From MGBC131033 sp910585655 (GTDB lineage: Bacteria > Bacillota > Clostridia > Lachnospirales > Lachnospiraceae): a stretch of DNA of 48,039 bases. This document shows positions 32,534 to 39,765 of this stretch, one piece after another. Below the pieces are notes generated by a model that had not been told where the DNA came from, did not search any database, and worked only from the letters and a program-made list of their open reading frames with translations. Where the stretch lies: positions 1 through 48,039 of the forward strand of contig CATBCG010000034.1 of the NCBI GenBank assembly GCA_949502025.1, written 5' to 3'. The translations under genes and the position numbers were made by a program. Position 1 is the first letter of the stretch. Every line of letters begins with the position of its first letter.

Positions 32534-34042
32534 ATGGAGGATAAACAGGATATAGAGGAATATTGTTCTTTGTGCAGGAGACCGGAAAGCATATGTGGGA
32601 AGCTGATCCATATGCAGCCAAGTCTTTCGGTCTGTACTGACTGTATCCAAAAGACCTTTGACACGTTTAATAACGGTTTTGGTATGCCGGGAATGTTCCC
32701 GCTAAGCGGCTTTCCGACAGGGATGACGCCTTCCGGAAAAGAGAAGGCGAAAGATAAAAATACCAAGGAAGCAAAACCGGAAGAAGGGGATTTGACGAAC
32801 ACGGCGGACGAGGAGCCTTATCAGACAGAAAACGAAACGAAGGAGGATGGCGGGCAAACACAGCCAAGAGGACCTATCATCAATTTCGGCTTTATCCCGG
32901 CGGATCTTCCGATTATGGGACAGAGAGTCAAGCGGAAAAAGGAAAAAAAGCCAACCCCTCCGGTTTTGGATTGGGACAATCTGCCGCCGCCTCATCGGAT
33001 TAAAGCGCAGCTTGATGAATATGTGGTAGGGCAGGAACATGCCAAAAAAGCGATTTCCGTCGCGGTTTACAATCATTATAAGCGAGTCGCGACCGGAACC
33101 ATGGACGATATTGAGATTGAAAAATCCAATATGCTGATGATCGGACCGACCGGCAGCGGGAAAACGTATCTGGTGCGGACATTAGCCAGACTGCTGCAGG
33201 TGCCGTTAGCCGTTACGGACGCCACTTCCCTGACGGAAGCAGGCTATATCGGCGATGATGTGGAAAGCGTACTCAGCAAGCTGCTGGCAGCGGCGGATAA
33301 CGATGTGGAAAAAGCAGAACAAGGGATTGTTTTTATTGACGAGATTGATAAAATTGCCAAAAAGCGCAATACAAACAGCCGGGATGTCAGCGGAGAGTCG
33401 GTTCAGCAGGGCTTGTTAAAGCTGTTGGAGGGTTCCGAAGTGGAGGTGCCGGTCGGAGCGACCAATAAAAACGCTATGGTGCCGATGACCACGATCAATA
33501 CCCGCAATATTCTTTTTATCTGCGGCGGAGCCTTTCCGGATTTGGAGGAGGTAATCAAGCAGCGTTTAACAAAGACTTCGTTTATGGGGTTTGGATCGGA
33601 ACTAAAGGATAAATATGATAAGGACACGACCTTGCTTTCTAAGGTGACGACAGAAGATTTGCGGGAGTATGGAATGATTCCGGAGTTTTTAGGCCGTCTG
33701 CCGATCGTCTTTACGTTAGAAGGGCTTTCTAAAGAGGCGCTGGTACAGATTTTAAAGGAGCCAAAAAATGCTATTTTAAAGCAATATCAAAAGCTTCTGG
33801 CGCTGGATGAAGTAGAACTGCTTTTTTCCGAGGACGCTATGGAGGCGATTGCAGAGCGGGCGATGGAAAAAAAGACCGGAGCCAGAGCCTTGCGGGCGAT
33901 TATCGAGGAGTTTATGTTGGATATTATGTTTGAGATTCCAAAGGATGATTCGATCGGGCGGGTAACGATCAACCGGGCTTATATCGAAGGACACGGCGCT
34001 CCGTTGATTGAGATGCGCGGTATTCAGCTGCTGCCGGAATAA
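32534..34042 (+). CDS. Divergent ClpX-like AAA+ ATPase
   Basis: 502 aa, longer than ordinary ClpX (about 420). The zinc-binding domain has Cys11, Cys14, Cys34 and Cys37. A charged linker of about 70 residues, richer than in ClpX, follows. The ATPase has QLDEYVVGQEHAKKAI, Walker A GPTGSGKT at 204, the pore loop GYIGDDVE, Walker B with Asp269-Glu270, an arginine-finger region and the ClpP-contact loop read as FMGFG. The RKH loop of ClpX, normally GRKHP before the ILFICGGAF strand, is replaced here by ATNKNAMVP, so substrate selection should differ. Start ATG 32534 follows AGGGAGG. It may be a second ClpX acting with the J-domain neighbours. Confidence 0.85.
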   Translation: MEDKQDIEEYCSLCRRPESICGKLIHMQPSLSVCTDCIQKTFDTFNNGFGMPGMFPLSGFPTGMTPSGKEKAKDKNTKEAKPEEGDLTNTADEEPYQTENETKEDGGQTQPRGPIINFGFIPADLPIMGQRVKRKKEKKPTPPVLDWDNLPPPHRIKAQLDEYVVGQEHAKKAISVAVYNHYKRVATGTMDDIEIEKSNMLMIGPTGSGKTYLVRTLARLLQVPLAVTDATSLTEAGYIGDDVESVLSKLLAAADNDVEKAEQGIVFIDEIDKIAKKRNTNSRDVSGESVQQGLLKLLEGSEVEVPVGATNKNAMVPMTTINTRNILFICGGAFPDLEEVIKQRLTKTSFMGFGSELKDKYDKDTTLLSKVTTEDLREYGMIPEFLGRLPIVFTLEGLSKEALVQILKEPKNAILKQYQKLLALDEVELLFSEDAMEAIAERAMEKKTGARALRAIIEEFMLDIMFEIPKDDSIGRVTINRAYIEGHGAPLIEMRGIQLLPE

Positions 34043-34156
34043 AAAAGAATTCCACAAAGTGGAATTCTCGCGCCGGAGCGCGCCTGCGTCAGCAGACATT
34101 TTCCTTAAGTGCGAAGTGCGCATCCCCCGGAGAACTTTCCTATCATATAAAAAACC
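34041..34156 (-). repeat. Intergenic hairpin repeat, copy C
   Basis: Reverse orientation relative to copy B and nearly identical to it over about 105 bases, including TAGGAAAGTTCTCCGGGGGA, TTAAGGAAAATGTCTGCTGA and the terminal hairpin (34047-34067, arms of 9). It begins at the stop codon of the ClpX-like gene and could act as its terminator on the plus strand only weakly, since the T-run faces the minus strand. It separates that gene from the J-domain gene. Confidence 0.85.
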
Positions 34157-34190
34157 GTTGTATCGAAAAGAAAGGACGGATAAGGAATCT

Positions 34191-37154
34191 ATGAACCAAA
34201 TGACAGACAAAGAAGCCTGGGCTTTGCTGCAGATTTCTCCAGGCAGTTCCAAACGGGAAATTCGCAGAGCCTATGCAGAGCTGGCAAAAGAGTGCCATCC
34301 TGAGGAAAATCCGGAAGCCTTTGCGCGGCTGCAGGAAGCCTATCAGCATGCGTTAGGGGCAGCAGGGAGAGAGCCGCAGGGAAATCCGGAGTCAGAAAAG
34401 AGAACCGAATCTATAACATTAACAGCACCAACAAAACAGATAGCGTCGTCTCAACCAGTTTTAGAGGCAGAACCTTCTCTTTTAGAACGGCTTCGGCAGC
34501 AGGAGGATATCCAGATTGAGAAAAGTTTATCAAAAGGGGCGTTAGGCACACTGCAGACGTTACTACAGGATAAAACAGACCAGAAAAAAACAGACACATG
34601 GAAGGAGTTTTTCCTGTCCGAAGAGTTTTTGACAGAACAGTTACAAATTTCTTTTCTAAAAGGACTAAGCCGTTTTTTAAGGCGTATGGGCAGCATCGGA
34701 TATGAAGAGAAAGAGCAGCCGGGTTTGCCCTGGCAGTTTGTGGCAGAACTGATGCTGGCATATGGAATCGTGCCGGAGGAGGAAGCCTTTTTGTCGAATG
34801 GAATCCCGGAAGAACTCCAGGTGATAGCGGATACCTGGTGGTCACAGGAGGAAGACAGCCAGGAACGGATTTTGTCCTATCTGGAAAAGCCGCAGAACCA
34901 AGTACGTCTGCGGGCATTTTCCGATTATTTGACGATGAAAAACTGGAATCGGCAGGGATATTTGACGACGCAGGGGAAAGAACATTGGGAAACGATTATT
35001 CGTAAGGGAGAAAAGAGCTACTTCTATGAGCGGAATGGAGGGCAGTTTACCGCTTATTCACGTAGTGAATGTATCGTTACGCTTTATACACATTGGATAC
35101 GGACGGAAGAGGTTCCTTCCTGTATCTGTCAGTTTATGTATCAAAAATATCAGCTAAAAGATTTGGAGCATAGCAGCAACAAAGCGCTTTATCAGGGCTT
35201 GCGGGCGGCAATCTTAGAAAAATATCCTAAGATAGAAGAGGAATTGTTTGGAGAAGAAGGCAAGATACAGCAGATCAGTCGCTGGTATCGGGATTTGATG
35301 CAGATTGTAACGGAATACCACAATCGTTATGAAAAAAGAAGTTATGAGGAACCAGAAGACCTTCAGGATAAAATAAGAGCCTTATTAAAAAGGGAAGAAT
35401 GGAACCAGTATTGCTATGATGCAGAATTGTTTGACAAAATGTATCTGCAACTGGCAAATCGAAAGGTACTTCCGCCTATGCTGGCAAAGGAACTGTATGT
35501 GTTTTATAGCGGAGAGAATGACGGCAAAGAGGGATCTGCGTGGAAAGAAGTGGCAGGCTTAGAGGAAAAATTGTCTGTTTTGCAGGAAACGATGGTGCGT
35601 TCCTTAGCGTTTCATCGGATGCTTTTGGAACAGGATTACCGGAAGCCCTATCTATATCAGGGGATTCACATAGAAGAGATAACGTCAGACAATCAGGCAT
35701 TTTGGACGTATTACTTGATGAACGGCTTCGGCGCGCGGTATATCGAGCGGATTGGGTCATCAGACAATCAGGCGGAGTATGTCCGCTGGAACCGCTATTA
35801 TCTTCCGGCTTACATTCGTTCGGTCTATCTGCCGTCTGCAGAATGGGCAAAGTGTTTTACCGGATTTGACGAGGAAGAGATGGCGATACCGCGTCCGGTT
35901 CGGAAAGAGGTGCCGTTTCCGGCTTGTGAAAAAGCACCGATGGGCGGAATGCTTCAAGTAGAGTTCCATTTGCATTATGTGACGTATCAACTGGATGGGA
36001 TACCAGTTATAGAGCCTCTTTTGTCCTGGAGAGAGCTGTTTTCTCAGGCGCAAAAGACGGAGGAGCCAGAATTATTTTTCTTTTGGCTGGCGGTTACGGC
36101 AATCCGGCAAGAGGAGCGAAAAGAAGCCAAAAACGTGATAGAACAGTACTTGAAAAAACTGCCGCTTGCTCCGTCTACACGGGATTTGATAGCGGAAGCT
36201 TTGGCTGCGGACAATGCGCGGACAGAGCAGCCGGAAAAGCTGGAACGACGGGTACAAGCCGTGTTTTATCAGGAACAGGAACGGTTTTGCTTTAAAGTGG
36301 AAGTCTATTTAAGAGGAATAAAGCTCTACCGCCAGACCGATTTTGGCTGGGAGGAAACGACGCTGCTGCCAGGAGAAGGAAAGCAGGCGAAGGCGTTGGA
36401 TCTGGAAGGAAAAAAGCAGTTTGCAGTAGAAAAACTACAGCGGATGCGACAGCCAAAGCCAAGATGGATAAAAACTGTTTTACTGGAAGACGGGCAAACG
36501 GACAATCTGCAAAAAGCGATACAGATTATCGAAGGATTAAAAGAGCAGGAACAATACAGCAAGGAACGTACCAAGGCGTATATGCCTGGTTTTCCTTGGA
36601 GCCCGGAGAACATTACGCCTCCCGTAAGGGAGTTTTTTGCTGCATATGGCGGCTGGATGACAGAGGCGTTTGTCGTGCTGCATATCGGATGGCAGCCGAA
36701 AAAATGTTTTGATCGGATTTATTATAGCGCGATGAATATTTTTGGTTTTGACTTGTATTTTCATTCTCCGGAGCATTCCAGTAGCCTTCGTTTCCGGGAA
36801 TCGGAGTTAGAACGGAAAATCAAAGAAAAGCATCTGATTGTCGGACGGCTTGGCTGGGGAGAAGAATATGAAGCGCTTGGCGGCTATGCCCCGATTCCGT
36901 TTGCGATAGGGGAAAGCGGCTGCTTTTATGCTTATGATGGACTGCATCTGATCCGAAAGCCTACTTTCCCGGAGCTGGTGGCAGGCTGTTATGATTTTAC
37001 GAATATTACACGAATGGATCTTTACGATGCGAGACTGACTGTTTCTAAGCTGGATCAGCGGCTGGAATATTGCTATACGAAAACGGACTATGAAACATGG
37101 CTGAACCACAAAGGTCCAATCATAGAAGAGATGTTTACCAAATTTGGAATTTAA
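34191..37154 (+). CDS. Large J-domain protein with HPE in place of HPD
   Basis: 987 aa, no membrane segment seen. The N-terminal J-domain, residues about 5-60, reads EAWALLQISPGSSKREIRRA, then CHPE at 35-38, then FARLQEAYQHAL. The HPD tripeptide that stimulates Hsp70 ATPase is HPE (His36-Glu38). The rest, about 900 residues, is not recognised; it is rich in aromatic and charged residues, probably helical in the middle, with a C-terminal part containing GESGCFYAYDGLHLIRK. Start ATG 34191 has AAGGA 4 bases upstream; ATG 34200 is an alternative. Frames extending to 34008 run through the repeat and are spurious. It overlaps or touches the following unknown gene, suggesting co-translation. Confidence 0.78.
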   Translation: MNQMTDKEAWALLQISPGSSKREIRRAYAELAKECHPEENPEAFARLQEAYQHALGAAGREPQGNPESEKRTESITLTAPTKQIASSQPVLEAEPSLLERLRQQEDIQIEKSLSKGALGTLQTLLQDKTDQKKTDTWKEFFLSEEFLTEQLQISFLKGLSRFLRRMGSIGYEEKEQPGLPWQFVAELMLAYGIVPEEEAFLSNGIPEELQVIADTWWSQEEDSQERILSYLEKPQNQVRLRAFSDYLTMKNWNRQGYLTTQGKEHWETIIRKGEKSYFYERNGGQFTAYSRSECIVTLYTHWIRTEEVPSCICQFMYQKYQLKDLEHSSNKALYQGLRAAILEKYPKIEEELFGEEGKIQQISRWYRDLMQIVTEYHNRYEKRSYEEPEDLQDKIRALLKREEWNQYCYDAELFDKMYLQLANRKVLPPMLAKELYVFYSGENDGKEGSAWKEVAGLEEKLSVLQETMVRSLAFHRMLLEQDYRKPYLYQGIHIEEITSDNQAFWTYYLMNGFGARYIERIGSSDNQAEYVRWNRYYLPAYIRSVYLPSAEWAKCFTGFDEEEMAIPRPVRKEVPFPACEKAPMGGMLQVEFHLHYVTYQLDGIPVIEPLLSWRELFSQAQKTEEPELFFFWLAVTAIRQEERKEAKNVIEQYLKKLPLAPSTRDLIAEALAADNARTEQPEKLERRVQAVFYQEQERFCFKVEVYLRGIKLYRQTDFGWEETTLLPGEGKQAKALDLEGKKQFAVEKLQRMRQPKPRWIKTVLLEDGQTDNLQKAIQIIEGLKEQEQYSKERTKAYMPGFPWSPENITPPVREFFAAYGGWMTEAFVVLHIGWQPKKCFDRIYYSAMNIFGFDLYFHSPEHSSSLRFRESELERKIKEKHLIVGRLGWGEEYEALGGYAPIPFAIGESGCFYAYDGLHLIRKPTFPELVAGCYDFTNITRMDLYDARLTVSKLDQRLEYCYTKTDYETWLNHKGPIIEEMFTKFGI

Positions 37155-37182
37155 TATTGCAAAGATACTGGGGACTTTGGTT

Positions 37183-38661
37183 ATGAAAAGAAGAACTATG
37201 GAGCTGACACAGCTTTTTTATCATCTGTGCCTCCTGGAGGATTGCAATCCCCATGCGGTTGATCTGCTCCCAAAGCCAGAGGATTTGTTTTTGCAAATCG
37301 CCTGGCAGGAATGGAGCGAACAGGACTGGATTGCTCTGGTGTGTCATCCGGATTTTATCAAGCAGCAGGAAAACGAGCGGTTTTTAGAAGAGCTTTGCCA
37401 GCTTTTAGAGCAGGAAAACCTGTATAACCTGGAAGGCATCAGCCAGGACTTGTATTTTGCGCTCTGTATTTCTTATCATATTTGGGAAGAGAACGATTCT
37501 ATGAGTGATCAGGCGACGGATTCTGCTTTAGAAAGATTAATCGATCTCTTGCATCAGCATCCAAAACATACCGAATATGTCAAAGATCTACATACCTGGG
37601 AGGATGTAAAGCGGGATAGAAGACGGGTTCATTTTTGCCAACAGGCAGTTTCTTTGGCGAACAGGCGTTGGATAAAGCCGGAGGAAAAGAAGGCTTTTTT
37701 AGCGGAAGCAGAGGAGCTTTTTTTGCAAAGCACCATGCCGAGGGAAGCGTTTATTTTACGGAATTTAGGCAAGCTGCCAGGAACTCTTTCGTCGTGGCTG
37801 CTTTCCTTTTCGCTTTCTAAGAGGAAAAAGAAAAATCAGTCGTTTCAGGATTTGGGAAGGGAGTGCTTTACTGTCTTTTCGGATATGCTGCTGGATGTTA
37901 CAAAGGAGGGACATTCTCCCTATCAGGCAGGTTACATTCCGTTAAAAAGGCGTTTGAAGCAGTTTCAAAAACGATACGGCATCCGGGCGGAACGTTCTGC
38001 AAAGGATAGGACAACGAAGAAGAAATCCCCGATATATAGTTTGGCGTTTGTAAAGCTGCTAAAAGATAAAATGGTACTGCCTGCTTATAGTACGGTATAC
38101 CCGTATGTGCCGTATCTTGTCTGGAGAGCGCTTTGCCATTGGTTTGACGGCAGTACGCCGCTAGAGCAGGACGTTCGGGACTGGCTGAAAACGGCAGCTT
38201 ATTTTCCGGCATATGAAAGACGCTGGCAAAGGGAGATGGTTTGGAGGGAGCAGCAGATAGGGGAGGCTTATTTAAACGAGGTATTTCCGCTTCCGGACTT
38301 AAATCAGGAAAAGCGGGAACTGCTAGAGGAAATCTGTCAGGGAACCGCCGTCGAAGCGAGAGAGGTACAGATGATTTTTCATAACGTATCGCTTGACCAG
38401 GAGACAGCGGATCAGTTCCTTACGCACCTGACCAATGCGATGATCCGGTTTCGGTTTTTCCTCGTAACACAAAGCCATGAAAAAGATCCGGTCCCGGAGG
38501 ATGCGGTTTGTTTTTTAAAAAAAGAAGTCCTATTGTACCGGAAAAAGGAACACAGAACGTGCCGGATGAGCCATCCTGCTTTTTTGGATATGCTTTCCCG
38601 TACGGTTGATTTGCTGGCTCAGAAAGAGAACGGCTTAGGCGCCGGAGACCGGGCGTCGTAG
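37183..38661 (+). CDS. Unknown protein co-transcribed with the J-domain protein
   Basis: 492 aa, no recognised domain, no signal peptide and no membrane segment. It looks helical and rich in Trp, Glu and Lys, for example LTQLFYHLCLLEDCNPHAVD near the start and RTCRMSHPAFLDMLSRTVDL near the end. A basic segment (SFSLSKRKKKNQ) lies near residue 215. The start is uncertain: the frame is open from TTG 37144, overlapping the J-domain gene; ATG 37183 is used, but no strong Shine-Dalgarno precedes it, so translation is likely coupled. By its place it may be a partner of the J-domain protein. A strong terminator follows. Confidence 0.6.
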   Translation: MKRRTMELTQLFYHLCLLEDCNPHAVDLLPKPEDLFLQIAWQEWSEQDWIALVCHPDFIKQQENERFLEELCQLLEQENLYNLEGISQDLYFALCISYHIWEENDSMSDQATDSALERLIDLLHQHPKHTEYVKDLHTWEDVKRDRRRVHFCQQAVSLANRRWIKPEEKKAFLAEAEELFLQSTMPREAFILRNLGKLPGTLSSWLLSFSLSKRKKKNQSFQDLGRECFTVFSDMLLDVTKEGHSPYQAGYIPLKRRLKQFQKRYGIRAERSAKDRTTKKKSPIYSLAFVKLLKDKMVLPAYSTVYPYVPYLVWRALCHWFDGSTPLEQDVRDWLKTAAYFPAYERRWQREMVWREQQIGEAYLNEVFPLPDLNQEKRELLEEICQGTAVEAREVQMIFHNVSLDQETADQFLTHLTNAMIRFRFFLVTQSHEKDPVPEDAVCFLKKEVLLYRKKEHRTCRMSHPAFLDMLSRTVDLLAQKENGLGAGDRAS

Positions 38662-38750
38662 GAAAAGAAGATACGCTATACGGAGACGTTTTTAGAAACC
38701 GTCTGTAAAAATTTGTATTTATATGAATACAGTATGGAAGCCAGGAAATA

Positions 38751-38798
38751 AAAATAACGCCGTCACAAAAAAGGATTGTGTCTGGCGTTATTTTTTTC
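38751..38798 (+). terminator. Intrinsic terminator of the chaperone-like cluster
   Basis: AATAACGCC pairs with GGCGTTATT around a 22-base region, followed by TTTTTTC. Strong rho-independent form, about 90 bases after the stop codon. Confidence 0.8.
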
Positions 38799-38811
38799 TG
38801 TATATTGTATA

Positions 38812-38880
38812 ATTAGGAAAGTTCTCCGGGCGGGATGCACACTTGCGCGAGTTCCACTTTGTGGAATTCTTTTTCATGGT
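38812..38880 (+). repeat. Intergenic hairpin repeat, copy E (internally deleted)
   Basis: TTAGGAAAGTTCTCCGGGCG, GGGATGCACACTTGCGCGAG and a terminal hairpin (GTTCCAC/GTGGAATTC arms, one lost A) with TTTTTCATGGTT. It matches copy A more closely than B or C and lacks the central part. It lies between the terminator above and the mscL stop codon. Confidence 0.75.
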
Positions 38881-38881
38881 T

Positions 38882-39307
38882 CTAAGCCTCGCCGTCCTCC
38901 AAAACAGAAGTACAATGCGGGCAGCGGGTAGCCTCTAGCGGGATTTCCGAACAGCAGTAAGGGCATTTTTTCGTGGTCGGGGCTGCCGGCGTCGGGGTTT
39001 CTTTTTTATGCCCTAAGCGCATCAGGCGATTGATCAGTTTTAAAAATAAAAAGATCACAAAAGCCATAATGATAAAATTGATTACAGCGGTCAGAAACGC
39101 GCCGTAACGGATATCCACGCCACGGATAGTAACAGCCATATTGGAAAAATCCGTTTTTGCAAACAATCCGATAAAAGGGGAAATAATATCTCCGGTCAGA
39201 GAAGAAACGATGGACTGGAACGCTCCGCCGATGATTACACCGACTGCTAAATCCATTACATTGCCGCGTAGGGCAAATTCCTTAAACTCTTTTAAAAACT
39301 TTTGCAT
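38882..39307 (-). CDS. mscL: Large-conductance mechanosensitive channel with C-terminal zinc ribbon
   Basis: 141 aa. The channel part is complete: FLKEFKEFALRGNVMDLAVG, VIIGGAFQSIVSSL in the first membrane helix, the periplasmic loop, then AFLTAVINFIIMAFVIFLFL as second helix. It opens under turgor stress. The usual C-terminal helical bundle is replaced after a TPTPAAPTTKK linker by a small zinc ribbon with Cys115, Cys118, Cys129 and Cys132 (CPYC and CPHC). On the minus strand, convergent with the cluster upstream and with copy E of the repeat at its end. Confidence 0.93.
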   Translation of the reverse strand: MQKFLKEFKEFALRGNVMDLAVGVIIGGAFQSIVSSLTGDIISPFIGLFAKTDFSNMAVTIRGVDIRYGAFLTAVINFIIMAFVIFLFLKLINRLMRLGHKKETPTPAAPTTKKCPYCCSEIPLEATRCPHCTSVLEDGEA

Positions 39308-39420
39308 AACTGTAGATTCCTTTCTTTTTCTTGAAATTTCCGTGGTTTTCTCTTGCTACTGAAAGCGGTTTGATCTATACTAACATAAAACAGAAGTATT
39401 TGACAAGGAGGAGATGTATC

Positions 39421-39765
39421 ATGCCGTTTATTCAAACCAAAACCAATTTGACGATTACCAGAGAGAAAGAGGAAGTTTTAAAAAAACGTTATGGAAAAGC
39501 GATTGAATGTCTGCCGGGTAAAACAGAAAACTGGCTGATGTTAGACTTTGAAGATGGACGGAATATGTATTTTCGAGGCGAGTACGAGAAGGATTTGGCG
39601 ATGTTGGACGTCAAAGTATACGGCGGGGCAGACAGAGAGGCTTTTGAGCGTCTGACAAAGGAGCTTAGCACCATTTTAGAGGAAGAACTTGGGATTCATC
39701 CGGACGGGATCTATATTACTTTTGAACCGATAGAAGCCTGGGGATGGAATGGAGGACTTTTATGA
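39421..39765 (+). CDS. MIF/phenylpyruvate tautomerase-like protein
   Basis: 114 aa. ATG 39421 follows AAGGAGG; after Met removal the product begins with Pro2, the catalytic base of the tautomerase superfamily (MPFIQTKTNLTIT). Further family features are NWLMLDFEDGRNMYF and the IYITFEPIEAWGWNG C-terminus. The fold forms trimers acting on enolisable keto acids; the physiological substrate in bacteria is generally unknown. Its last codons overlap the next gene (ATGA), so it is coupled to the alpha-galactosidase, although no metabolic link is obvious. Confidence 0.83.
   Translation: MPFIQTKTNLTITREKEEVLKKRYGKAIECLPGKTENWLMLDFEDGRNMYFRGEYEKDLAMLDVKVYGGADREAFERLTKELSTILEEELGIHPDGIYITFEPIEAWGWNGGLL

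Noticed and set aside
34008..34190. Extension of the J-domain gene upstream of 34191
   Set aside because: It translates repeat copy C and overlaps the clpX-like gene; the J-domain and a Shine-Dalgarno fit the start at 34191.
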